Shown here: positions 42,611 through 52,900 of the stretch, in pieces
Layout of the letters: each line of letters starts with the position of its first letter
Position numbering within the stretch: the first letter of the stretch is position 1
Source of the DNA: Diplonema papillatum
Lineage: Eukaryota; Euglenozoa; Diplonemea; Diplonemida; Diplonemidae
Length of the DNA: 64,000 nucleotides
Assembly (NCBI GenBank): GCA_030068145.1
Contig: JAPJBO010000310.1
Coordinates: 124,001-188,000 of the forward strand
Reading direction: 5' to 3'
Program-made: the position numbers and the translations under genes
The notes under the pieces: generated by a model
What the model saw: only the letters and a program-made list of their open reading frames with translations
Told to the model about the DNA's origin: nothing
Databases searched by the model: none

Positions 42611-44830
42611 TTGCACTCCAACATCCTGCCATATCTATATGGTACTCCGAAGCTACACAAACCCGAGCCTCGGATGCGGTACATTGCCGGCGTTTCAGAG
42701 AAGGGAAACACGGAGAAAACGGACGAACAGCAGGCAAAAGCTGAAAAAACTCCCAACAAGAAGCAACCGAAGACGCGCGCCTCAACAACACCAGCCCACC
42801 AAGAGACATCGGGCATCCTAAAACTGGTTCTAGCCACACTGCAAGGCAAGGACGAAGCGTCTCGGGCAAAGACGGGGATACGTCGCTTCTTCGTCGTCGA
42901 ATCAATTGACGGCGTAGCCGTTCACATTAAGACAAACTACGCACGGCTACGCCAGAAGGTCCCACGTACATTCGATTTCAAAGAAATGTACACAAAGATT
43001 CCGCAACAGCGAATTGTAGAGTACGTCATGCTCGCTGTGTCGGAAGCATTCGAGTACGCGAAGGCGGAACGTGGTTGTGACCTGAAGGCACGACGGTCGA
43101 AGCAGCAGTTCGAGTTCAGCAATGCTGACGCGATGGACGCGACAGCATACAACGTCGAGGAGATCCGGGAATTGGTCGAATTCATTGTCGGCAACACGTT
43201 TGTGACGAACGGTGGTCAATGTTACCAGCAGGTAACTGGAATTCCAATGGGCGGTAACGCAAGCCCAGATCTGGCGAATCTGTATTGCTACTGGTGTGAA
43301 AAGCTTTACATCGATAGCCTGATCACGGAAGGACGCCATGAAGAAGCCAGAGCCCACGCCGACAGCGTCAGGTTCATCGATGACTTCCTGACTTGGAGTG
43401 CACGACCACCACCGGAAGCAATCTACGGCATGGAATATTCGGAAACGTCGAAAGACGTTGACGACGTAGTCTTCTTGGGAATGCGCGTTAGAGTTGAGAG
43501 GGGTAACAAGGCCAACTTCATCCGACTCTCCGTTCTGGACAAGGGTGAAGAGTTTCCATGGTACCCCATCAAATACACGCATGCCGAGTCGACGGTCCCG
43601 CGAAACACCGGAACCTCGATATTCAAAGGTGCCCTGATACGAGCAGCCCGCATCTGCAACAACATGCCTGATCTCAAAGTCGAGATCATGAAGGTGTACT
43701 ACCGGTTGCGAGATCGTGGGTTCTCCGGACGTGAACTGCGACACACGTTCGATACTTTTGTCGTGCAGACATACGGCAAGTACGAACTGGACGCACGGGT
43801 GCTGACACAGTTTTACCACTATGTTGGGAAAGCCTATGACGAAGGACGCCCAACGAACGAAGAGAAGCCGTACATCAACACCCGACAGCCGAACCGACCC
43901 ACCTCCCCACCACATCAGACGCCCAACCCGCCCGAGCCCGAAAACACCACAACGACTGTCTCGCCCTCAAACGAACCAACAGGTTCTCCCAAACGCAACC
44001 GCAACGGCATCACCAACGTTCGCAACACGTGCTTCTTTGCCGCCAGCGTCCAATTTCTGGCACGCAAACGAAACTTCCGGAACCAACTCGAAACTATTGA
44101 GCGTCCGGATGAAGAACAGTTGAAAATCCGTCGACTTTTCACGGATTTTGATGCTGGCCGTGACATCCATGGTTCGATGGCAGAAATTCGAAGTCTCGTT
44201 TTCGGCACAACTGAGAACGACTCCGAACACCGTGATGCCCACGAACTGCTGACATGGATGAGAAGCTGCGTGAGGGGGGATAACAATGACCCAACGATGG
44301 TGACATACTCACGGCGAACCACCTGTAAAGTGTGTCAGGAGACCTCGACAGCGGTGCCGGTGTTAGAACCATTTCTCCTTGTAGAGCTCAAAAACAGGGA
44401 GAACTCCTACACCGAGACGGTTGAAGCTCTTGTAAACAAAGTAAAGAACAAGAGAGCAGCCGATGTCGACCTCGACTGTACAACATGCCGAAAAAAGACG
44501 GTAGGCTCCTCGAAAGAGGTCTATGCCTTTCCAAATATGATGGACGTGGCACTGAAACGGGCCCAACGGTCGAAGAGGACAGGCGAGGAGATAAAAGTGA
44601 AAGCCCGCACACCAATCCAATCAACCATTGGGATTGGCGAAGACACGTACATGGTGACGGGTTTCATAATCCACACTGGAAAAGTACATGCTGGGCACTA
44701 TTACACCATTATGAAAGAAGCAGACGAATGGGTGTGTTATGACGACCAGCAAGTATCAGTGCTCTCATGGGAAGCATGTGCCGGAAAGTTCGTTTCGAAC
44801 GGTTACATCGTCTCCCTTGAGAAGATATAA
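42611..44830 (+). CDS. Penelope-like reverse transcriptase fused to a USP-type ubiquitin protease
   Basis: One frame of 739 codons. RT domain (about 1-400): YGTPKLHKPEPRMRYI (10-25), motif A FDFKEMYTKIP with D122, motif B QQVTGIPMGGNASPDLAN (206-223), motif C RFIDD with D257/D258, and a thumb with ALIRAARICN and RLRDRGF, typical of Penelope-like elements. A Pro-rich linker (420-460) leads to a USP domain (465-739): Cys box NGITNVRNTCFFAASVQF with C474, two zinc CxxC pairs (572/575, 623/626), His box HTGKVHAGHYYTIMK with H696, and WVCYDDQQV with D711/D712. No GIY-YIG nuclease follows. The reading frame starts at a non-ATG triplet inside the transposon arm that ends at 42616; the first in-frame ATG (42674) would lose the first RT motif, so the 5' end is missing or lies in an unseen exon. 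Both active sites look intact. Confidence 0.85.
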   Translation: MHSNILPYLYGTPKLHKPEPRMRYIAGVSEKGNTEKTDEQQAKAEKTPNKKQPKTRASTTPAHQETSGILKLVLATLQGKDEASRAKTGIRRFFVVESIDGVAVHIKTNYARLRQKVPRTFDFKEMYTKIPQQRIVEYVMLAVSEAFEYAKAERGCDLKARRSKQQFEFSNADAMDATAYNVEEIRELVEFIVGNTFVTNGGQCYQQVTGIPMGGNASPDLANLYCYWCEKLYIDSLITEGRHEEARAHADSVRFIDDFLTWSARPPPEAIYGMEYSETSKDVDDVVFLGMRVRVERGNKANFIRLSVLDKGEEFPWYPIKYTHAESTVPRNTGTSIFKGALIRAARICNNMPDLKVEIMKVYYRLRDRGFSGRELRHTFDTFVVQTYGKYELDARVLTQFYHYVGKAYDEGRPTNEEKPYINTRQPNRPTSPPHQTPNPPEPENTTTTVSPSNEPTGSPKRNRNGITNVRNTCFFAASVQFLARKRNFRNQLETIERPDEEQLKIRRLFTDFDAGRDIHGSMAEIRSLVFGTTENDSEHRDAHELLTWMRSCVRGDNNDPTMVTYSRRTTCKVCQETSTAVPVLEPFLLVELKNRENSYTETVEALVNKVKNKRAADVDLDCTTCRKKTVGSSKEVYAFPNMMDVALKRAQRSKRTGEEIKVKARTPIQSTIGIGEDTYMVTGFIIHTGKVHAGHYYTIMKEADEWVCYDDQQVSVLSWEACAGKFVSNGYIVSLEKI

Positions 44831-45189
44831 ACACTTTCACTCAGTGGAAGCAGTGCCCCGTGGCGGTTGGTTACGAGCCACAACCCAAACCAGAACCCCC
44901 TTTTTTTAATCTGACGAAGGAAGGATGCGATAAACATTGGAACCAGAAAGTTGTGAAAGCACCGGAACAGGACCGAAAGTCCCCGTCCAAAGGACCCACT
45001 GAAGAGCTCTAACTTTGGATTGGTATGCGTTCAAGAGCGAAACCAGAGACAAAGAACGAGGTGCACACAACACCGCGGTGACAAAAAGAAAAAAAGAATA
45101 CAGAGGAATAGTCCCTCAAGGTTCCAGACCCTACCTGCGGAGTCTTACACTCCCTGCGACCCTTTTCCCTTTCCCCTATTTTATTTTAC
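44831..45189. other. 3' flank of the RT-USP gene
   Basis: No gene. Contains a GGACCGAAAGTCC hairpin at about 44970. CTGACGAAGG (44915) resembles part of a hammerhead core, but the required stems are absent. Confidence 0.35.
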
Positions 45190-45288
45190 ACTTTCTTCGA
45201 CGAAGACTTGATGCTAGCATCAAACATGCATGCGAGGCAGTACTCTGCCTAAACATTAAACTAAGTTTCCCCCCCCCCTTTTGGCATC
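45190..45288 (+). repeat. Dispersed repeat family J, copy 3
   Basis: TTTCTTCGACGAAGACTTGA to AAACTAAGTTTCCCCCCCCC, ending again in a C tract. Confidence 0.8.
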
Positions 45289-46329
45289 GTACCATATGAA
45301 TAGCAAACTTGGGCCGTCTCCCAAGTTTACTGTTTACCCGAAAAAAAACTTGGGCGGGTGGGGAAAAAAAGAAAGTGATACTTTTCTGAACAGGCAGTTC
45401 TTTTTTGGGCATTGGCCAGGGTCAGTCAGTGCACTATGCCACCGAAGAAGCGGGCGAGATTCAATCACAGGGTACACTCGCTGACTTTTTAGCTCCAAAT
45501 GCATAACCTGCTGGTCATGCTCGAGTGCGCCAGGAAGAGTGAACAGCTCAAGTCGAAAGCGCAACCTCAGCCAATATTCGGGTTATCGCACCTACGACTG
45601 CCACTCTAGTCCTCTAGCCGACTTCATGAGACAGCAACTCGCTCTCCGAGGATTCGCATACCAATCAACGCATGCAGGAGCTATGTGCGGGATTTGCAAA
45701 TCGCAGAGAAGTCTACCTCGACGCCTTTTTGTCTTGTATTGACCGGAGCAGGTGCCGGCGCCAGGAAACTAGATCGGGGCTGACGTTCAGTTGGAACACA
45801 AACAAACCCTGTTGCCCCAGCGCCTTTACCCGATCTTCTTGCCGCAGCGCGTTCTGACTGCCAAGTTGGCACCTGGCTGGGCGAGCATGACACAGTGCGT
45901 GCGGCAAAAAGCATCGGAAACTTCTGCCAAGAGGCAACATTCCAACTGCCCAAGTTTCACCCACTGCACTCCCAACTTTCCCGCCAAATCCTTCAGACCC
46001 ATATAAGCCCCTGCTCAGCATCCACATGTGACGACATTCTGCATCATAGCTTGTGGTTACCTATTGGCTCGTATCAGATCGCCGACGGTGAGCTTCAGCG
46101 ACCTGCTCTGCGCAAACGAGACCGCTACGACATATAAGAAGGGGCCGAGCCAAGTCGAAGAACATCCCAGGAAGGGCTGAAGAGTCAGAGAGCTCGCCAG
46201 AAGACGAAGGTGATCCCGCCCTCTGAAAGGAGAGCCAAAATTTGACCGGAAACGGACACCGGACGGATCGACAGAAGGACCCGCTGGTATCCTATAGGAC
46301 CCCCTCAGCATGAGGAGCCTTCTGGCGTT
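45289..46329. other. No recognised gene
   Basis: About 1 kb. Short Cys-poor open frames around 45790-46140 are not family-like. Confidence 0.35.
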
Positions 46330-46408
46330 TCTTTTAAAAGAAACGGAAACGTTTCCGTTTCCGTTTCCGTTTCCTTATTTCGAAAAAACTAAAAGAAACG
46401 GCGTTTCC
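46330..46408 (+). repeat. GAAACG/CGTTTC palindromic cluster
   Basis: AGAAACGGAAACGTTTCCGT followed by two more TTCCGT units and an AGAAACGGCGTTTCC hairpin. It is one of several AAACGTTT-centred clusters in the window. Confidence 0.8.
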
Positions 46409-46989
46409 ATCCAACTTAGCCCTAGGGGGGGTAGGAACCCTTAACAAACTATCGTGATTTCAGGTTTTTGGATTTTTTTCAACAAGGGAACACGCACCCG
46501 CCCTGTGCACCCCCAAGGATGGGCCCTCCACAATGTTTATCGCCCGGAAAAATGTTCAAAACGCTCTGCTGGCTGTTATTTTCGCGCCGAAATGCATTTT
46601 TGAGCATTTTTGGTCTGTGGACATTCTGTGGACAAAATCCGCCGACTTTCCTCTGGAACCGGAATTTTGTTATGGGACTGAATTTGCCCATCTAAAAAGT
46701 CACTATTGGGCTGTTTGTGTGTCAGAGTGCACCCATGAGCGATGGAACGTGGTAAAAATACACTTTACACGAGGCGAGCGTCGCAGAGTGGAGGGGTCGC
46801 ATAATATTTTCCGGCGCCACCGGCTTGAAAAACGGAGTTCGCACGAGAGTTTGAGAGAGTTTTGGTGCCGAACATGAACGATTTTCACACCCTCGGAGCT
46901 TCTTCGTGACCGAACCGACCGGGAAAATGACTTGGGTTGCACCAGGTTGTGACCTGCGGGCCAAAAACGCTGTTTAGACGCCGGTATTG
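46409..46989. other. No recognised gene
   Basis: About 580 bases. No repeat match or protein-like frame was found. Confidence 0.3.
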
Positions 46990-47085
46990 ATGGTGCAACG
47001 GTACAGTGACGGTAGAGTGACGGTAGCGTGACGGTAGCGTGACGGTAGCGTGACGGTAGCGTTACGGTAGCTCTGTGGAAGCGTG
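46990..47085 (+). repeat. 11-bp repeat GTGACGGTAGC, about seven units
   Basis: Units such as AGTGACGGTAG and CGTGACGGTAG in a row from about 47003 to 47075. GCTACCGTGACGCTACC at 8252 is an inverted echo. Confidence 0.9.
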
Positions 47086-47100
47086 AAAATAGCATAGTGT

Positions 47101-47619
47101 GTGCAACAGCAAGCGAAAAAAATGTCAATCCACCAGCAATGCTCAGAATGCCATGCGAAATTGACTTCTCTCACGTACAACGATGCCGAGTCCCAATTTT
47201 TGCTGGCCAAAACGCAATTACAAGAGGTGAAAGAGGGAGGAGGATGCACCAGGTCACGGTCGAACCGTGCAGAAGGCAAGAGCAGATACAATGAAGGACT
47301 TCGGGGGTCAACACAACGATTTCGAAAGGCCGGTGGGCGAAGAAAGTTTGTGAAAGCCTCCGCCATAGGACCAGGAAGACGCTCTGGTGAGGTGGAGTAC
47401 AAACGAGCTGGAAAACCTTCTTCAGAAGTCTGTGCAGAGAGTTCAGTCGCAAGGGACCTGTGGTGTTTCGATCCTGTCGAAGGTGCGGGAAGGGAGGAAA
47501 ACATAAATAACTCCACCCCGTGGCAGCTACCATGCAGGGACCATCGGTCGCGAAAACGGCGGGCTCGCGTGGTGTGCTTGGGTAAATGCCGAAGTGAAGG
47601 TGAAGACCGTGCCATTTGA
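47101..47619 (+). CDS. Hypothetical protein, uncertain
   Basis: An open frame with ATG at 47122 encoding MSIHQQCSECHAKLTSL, then NDAESQFLLAKTQLQEV, which reads like real protein, including one CxxC pair. After about residue 38 the composition becomes Arg/Gly/Ser-rich and less convincing, and CAAGAG|GTGAAA at about 47228 could be a splice donor ending a short first exon. I do not recognise a family. The 367-codon minus-strand frame over the same DNA is not protein-like. Confidence 0.25.
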   Translation: MQQQAKKMSIHQQCSECHAKLTSLTYNDAESQFLLAKTQLQEVKEGGGCTRSRSNRAEGKSRYNEGLRGSTQRFRKAGGRRKFVKASAIGPGRRSGEVEYKRAGKPSSEVCAESSVARDLWCFDPVEGAGREENINNSTPWQLPCRDHRSRKRRARVVCLGKCRSEGEDRAI

Positions 47620-48480
47620 CAAGGTTTGCAGCCGGAACCAACGCGTGAAGGCCGGCAGCCACGGTACGCTGTAGATGCTGTGTACGACCTTCCCGACTCT
47701 CGCCGCTGGAAAGGCGACTCGGCGGTCGTAAGTCCTGGAGTTTTTTTATACTGTGCAGAGGAGCTGAGTTTCGATTCGATGGTGTTTTTCCTCCGGCACA
47801 ACCGCGTTTGTCATCACTAGAAGGAGACGGTTGGTAGCGTAGCGTGGGTTGCTTGCACTGCAGTGCTGGTGTGGTCATGCCTGTGGGTAGCCGGGACGTG
47901 GCTTTGGACCAGCACGTTTGAACCCGGCTGTTTGGCTGCTGCCCTGGTCCCGACGTTGCGCACGCCAACACAGCAGCATCCCTGGGGGCCCCCACTCGTT
48001 TGCTGTTTCTGCGGCGGGGCTGGTGTTGTCGTGTTGGTTGGCGAGCATACTTCAGTGGCACTACCGGACGATCACTGCGGGTCCGTTGGCACTTGCTCTG
48101 CATCTGGAGCACTTCTTTTCCGACGGCGCAGTCGCAAATGCTGATCATATTGCTTGTGAATGAAGCAATTGGCTCATTTTCCTGGTAGTTTGGGCCTGTT
48201 TGAGTCCTGGGGCCGCTACTTATCTGAAATAGAAGCTGATCTGGCATGCTTGTCGATTTGTAGAAATGGGCCATGCCTGCGACACCCCATTTTAGGTCAT
48301 TTTTGACCCGAAAATTGCCACTTTATCTCATTTCCTCCTGCTTTGTGGCCAGCCAGCGCCCGAACGGGGCACTATTTTCGGTTTCCTGACCGTTTTGGGC
48401 CCACACCACTTCATTTTCACGACCTTCTTCACCAAATGACCAAAAACACGAAATTTTCACCCGCCCTAGGGCAGTGAAGC
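47620..48480. other. No recognised gene
   Basis: About 860 bases with no supported gene or repeat. Confidence 0.3.
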
Positions 48481-48481
48481 T

Positions 48482-48582
48482 GGTAAACATTGAGTAAACG
48501 CGTTTACTCCAAAATGAGTAAACGTAAACGTTTATAAACGGTAAACGTTTACGTTTACTCGCGGTAAACGTTTACTCGCCTC
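48482..48582 (+). repeat. GTAAACGTTTAC palindrome cluster
   Basis: About eight GTAAACG / CGTTTAC units in 90 bases, including the 12-bp palindrome GTAAACGTTTAC twice. It borders the 3' end of the hAT reading frame and could be a subterminal binding array of that element. Confidence 0.85.
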
Positions 48583-49050
48583 CAGAGCACGGTTAGACCA
48601 TACTTGGCCTCCTGGCGCAACCCACGTTCCATCAGGCTGTCCATCTCTTTTATGGCGGCGTCAAGCATCACCCCACCGAGTTCTTCGGGCGTTGGGGGGG
48701 TGTACTCATCGTGTGCTGATAGCCCGCACAGGACTGAAACCATGGTCAGGAACGAACGACCAGTAGCCTTGTTAAACCCGATGGCTTCTTCATAGAAGAA
48801 GTCCCTGATGGCTTCGTGGGCGTCCACTACAGTGGTCGCTCGAGTGAGGAATGGCACCATATTCAGCTGCTTCGTCTTGGCTTTCTCGTTTTTCTTCTGC
48901 TGCCTTCAGGGATGTTTGCTACCACCGTGGATCTTTTGGGGTGCAGCCGCCAGTGCCGCTGCCTTGGCCGAGCAGGTGCTCAGCAGGGGCGGTGGAGAAG
49001 GCCTTATCGCAGGACTTGCTGGTTACCTTGCGCATCTTCGATCCGGGTAG
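48555..49050 (-). pseudogene. hAT-type transposase N-terminal remnant (BED finger and DUF659-like)
   Basis: Minus strand. 49050-48922 reads a BED-zinc-finger-like peptide, MRKVTSKSCDKAFSTA with AEHLLG and a later GGCTPKDP, then a stop. After a frame change, 48902-48555 gives VVDAHEAIRDFFYEEAIGFN, then RSFLTMVSVL and EYTPPTPEELGGVMLDAAI, which follows the hAT/DUF659 pattern (FFYE-x-x-I-x-FN, Y-x-PP-x-x-x-L, LLD). The DDE catalytic region and the C-terminal dimerisation domain are not seen. A family N repeat overlaps its upstream edge. Confidence 0.65.
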
Positions 49051-49112
49051 TTGGCAGCGTACTACATGAAACTTACCAAAGCAGGTGAGTTTCCGCTACT
49101 GCGCACAAACAA
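49048..49112 (-). repeat. Family N repeat, copy 3
   Basis: In reverse complement, TTGTTTGTGCGC, CTCACCTGCTTTGGTAAGTT and CGCTGCCAACTAC; the same core as 19486-19580, 20183-20277 and 56856-56952. Confidence 0.85.
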
Positions 49113-49960
49113 CAAATCATACAGAAGGCTCCATTCATAGGGTTAGCTTCAGTTTCAATTGTGAGGCAAATCCTCACATTTTGGAAAAAAAAAAAAAAAC
49201 GGAAAAAAAAAAAGGAGCCCAGCACAAGCTGCTGGTGTTGACAAAAAAAAGTCTGGGGAGGAAACTGGTGTCACATCCTCTAGTCCACCTTGGAAAACGG
49301 AAAAATCCGAAAGAAATATGCGTTTTTTTCGGGAACCCTGGGGGCCAGTCCCGTGGTGTATGGGTCAAACTGGGTCCAACTGCTGGTGGGGCCTAGCTAA
49401 AGTCTCATCATCAGGAGGGCAGTCATAAATACGTCACCAAGAAACATACCCAAAAAAAAAAAAAATCGCCGCTGCGCGGGGCCAAGAAACTACCCCCCTC
49501 TCAAAAGTGTATCCAAAAAAAAATTTGCCGCTGCGCGGGGCCTGAGTCAACAATAATAAGCCAAACCCGTTCTTATACAAGACGGGGAGGACGCGATCTG
49601 AAACACAGGGGTCCTCGGTGAAGCACCCTGGTTCAGTCGGTCGGGAGTCCAACCCACTGCACCACGGTGCAACAGCGAACAGAGGCTTTTCTTCCGCGCA
49701 AACTGCGCTTTTTCTGAAGAGCTTCTAGCCGAACCCCTGTTTTTTACATCTCTTCGAGACAAAAAGTGCCCAATATAGCTTTCCCACCAGAAAATGGCTG
49801 TCCCTTACATTATTTTTAGGTTGTACACGATTTTGAGGGTCACGCTAATACCCTGGCTCCATTCAGCAAAAAAAAAAAAAAAAAAAAAAAAACATCAAAA
49901 CAAGACACGCTCTCCTCTCAGGAACCTACCCAATCCGAAAGAAAAACCACAAGAGAGAAG
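49113..49960. other. Upstream region of the ABC ATPase gene
   Basis: Several A and T runs (49184-49215, 49450-49463, 49869-49891). GCCGCTGCGCGGGGCC-like text occurs twice (49468, 49527). The 5' untranslated end just before 49961 matches the 35.0-kb fragment. No TATA box can be assigned. Confidence 0.4.
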
Positions 49961-52900
49961 ATGGGCGGTGGCAAGGGAGCCTTTTATAAGGCGAAGTACG
50001 GCGGAGGTGGTAAGGGGGGCGGGAAAGGGTCGAAGGAAGAGGCCTCCGGCGGCGGCGGGAAAGGCAGCCTGTTCGACAGAGCGGCCGGAGCGTCAGGAAG
50101 CAACGGAGCGCAGGAGAACGATGGGGACGTGGACATGGGTCGAACGTGGAACGCGTCCGACGCGCAACCCTCGACGAAGGAGAGCCTGGTGTCCAAGCTC
50201 ATCGGGCTGGAAGGCAGGCAGTACCCGATGTACCGTGGCATCGAAAACTACGCGTACAGGTTCAGCGAGGGCTTCACCCTCATATTGGACCGGGCGCAGA
50301 CCGACCCTTACGCACCGCCGTCGAAAATGAGGTTCCTCGTCTCTTCGCAGACAACTGGATACTCGGCTGGCCTCGTGTCGAATAGAGTGCGTAGAATCGC
50401 ACTTGCGGACTACCTGTGCCGCAGGTTCTGGGAGGAGGTTCACCACATCGGTCTCGACGAGGTGAAGCAGTCGGCATCGTATCACGCCGCGAAGGGCGGG
50501 GAGCTTAACATCGAGCGCCCCACGCAGCACGTTCTCGAGCGGACTTCGGTCGTCGTGTATCCGAACATGGAGGTCGAGGTGCGCTTCCAGCTCTCGCTGC
50601 CGGCGAGGGGGCGGAGCATTCTGGGCGAAGAATGCGCCCGGCTGGTCTGCGGCACGCTGCCGTCGGTCATCTCGAAGACGATCCCCGCGGGAGCGAACGA
50701 CATGGCCCGCATTTCGAGCCACCTGGAGTGCGTCGAGGACCAGGAGAGCCTTCGGCTGTCGCTGCCGGCGCTGAACCTCGTCGCGTTCGTCGCGAACGGC
50801 GCGATCCTGCCCCGGCGCGGCGGCGACGACGACCGGCCGATGGAAGGTCGGCGCGGGGAGGCCACGCGGCCGGTGCCGTTTCGCTCGCCGGAGTCGATGC
50901 AGGTGACGGTCAAGCTGCCGAACCGGGGCGAGGTGACGGGGATGGGCATCCGGCCGGGGGTAACGCTGATCGTGGGAGGTGGGTTCCACGGCAAGTCGAC
51001 GCTGCTGCGGGCGTTGGAAGTCGGCGTGTACAACCACGTGCCGGGGGACGGGCGGGAGTTCGTCGTTTCGGTGCCGGATGCCGTCAAAGTCCGGGCCGAG
51101 GACAAGCGGGGCGTGCAGAACGTGAACATCAGCCCCTTCCTCAACAACCTGCCCATGGGCAAGCCGACGGACAACTTCTCGACGCAGGACGCGTCCGGGT
51201 CCACGTCGCAGGCGTCGAACATCATCGAAGCCCTCGAAGTCGGCGCCTCCGCGTTGCTCATCGACGAGGACACCTGCGCCACCAACTTCATGATCCGTGA
51301 CCGCCGCATGCAGCTGCTCGTCTCCAAGGACAAGGAACCCATCACCCCGTTCATCCTCAAGGTTTGCTCCCGGCTTCTATCGGGACCGCGTAGAGGGAGG
51401 GAAAACGAGACTCCTCCAGTGCAGACACGGAAAGCCTGGGAGCTACAATATTATACGGGGAGCAAAGTGTACAATACTGATAGAAATCTCAACCCTCACC
51501 CGACAAGGAACCCATCACCCCGTTCATCCTCAAGGTTTGCTCCCGGCTTCTATCGGGACCGCGTAGAGAGGGGGGAAAAATGAGACTCCTCCAGTGCAGA
51601 CACGTAAAGCCTGGGAGCTACAATATTATACGGGGAGCAAAGTGTACAATACTAATAGAAATCTCAACCCTCACCCGACAAGGAACCCATCACCCCGTTC
51701 ATCCTCAAGGTTTGCTCCCGGCTTCTCGGGACCGCGTAGAGGGAGGGAAAACGAGACTCCTCCAGTGCAGACACGTAACGCCTGGGAGTTACAATATTAT
51801 ACGGGGAGCAAAGTGTACAATACTAATAGAAATCTCAACCCTCACCCGACAAGGAACCCATCACCCCGTTCATCCTCAAGGTTTGCTCCCGGCTTCTGTC
51901 GGGACCGCGTAGAGGGGGGGAAAACGAGACTCCTCCAGTGCAGACACGTAAAGCCTGGGAGTTACAATATTATACGGGAGCAAAGTGTACAATACTAATA
52001 AAAATCTCAACCCTCACCCGACAAGAAACCCATCACCCCGTTCATCCTCAAGGTTTGCTCCCGGCTTCTATCGGGACCGCGTAGAGGGGGGGGAAAATGA
52101 GACTCCTCCAGTGCAGACACGGAAAGCCTGGGAGTTACAATATTATACGGGGAGCAAAGTGTACAATACTAATAGAAATCTCAACCCTCACCCGACAAGG
52201 AACCCATCACCCCGTTCATTCATAAGGTTTGCTCCCGGCTTCTCGGGACCGCGTAGAGGGAGGGAAAACGAGACTCCTCCAGTGCAGACACGTAGCGCCT
52301 GGGAGTTACAATATTATACAGGGAGCAAAGTGTACAATACTGATAGAAATCTCAACCCGACAAGGAACCCATCACCCCGTTCATCCTCAAGGTTTGCTCC
52401 CGGCTTCTCATCGGACCAGTGATACAATGCTGGTATCTGATGGCGACTGAGTCCGATGCAGCAGACGATGATGGTGTTGATGGCAGCCACACTACTAGTG
52501 ACGTACTATAGACCACAGTGGTAGAATTGCTGGTGTCACGATAGCGATTGCACTAGCAGACTTATGGTGTTGATGGCAGCCACACTACTAGTGACGTGCC
52601 ATAGACCACAGTGATAGAATGCTGGTGTCACGATAGCGACTGCACTAGCAGAGTCCGATGTAGCAGACTTATGGTGTTGATGGCAGCCACACTACTAGTG
52701 ACGTACCATAGGCCACAGTGGTAGAATTGCTGGTGTCACGATAGCGATTGCACTAGCAGACTTATGGTGTTGATGGCAGCCACACTACTAGTGACGTACC
52801 ATAGACCACAGTGGTAGAATTGCTGGTGTCACGATAGCGATTGCACTAGCAGACTTATGGTGTTGATGGCAGCCACACTACTCCTATACAACAGCGGCAG

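Larger units (their letters stand above)
36133..42616. mobile_element. Candidate composite DNA transposon with ~200-bp terminal inverted repeats
   Basis: Left arm 36133-36334 (GTGCAACCCACTGTGGACC to GCACACAGGCCCTGCA) and right arm 42414-42616 are inverted copies. The right arm continues inward without a break into GGTGGACCGGTCA and a region of TTGACCGCA subrepeats (42255-42413). The same sub-terminal region on the left is at 38236-38345, separated from the left arm by a foldback element and a family J repeat. The simplest reading is one ~4.5-kb transposon later split by insertions near its left end. Inside are decayed genes on both strands. No clean target duplication is visible. Superfamily unknown. 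Confidence 0.6.

Noticed and set aside
44910-45010. Hammerhead ribozyme downstream of the RT-USP gene, as found with some Penelope-like elements
   Set aside because: CTGACGA is present but no stem II followed by GAAA and a closing stem III could be found.
47171-48274. Minus-strand frame of 367 codons
   Set aside because: Composition is not protein-like and no domain pattern is visible; probably a chance opening.
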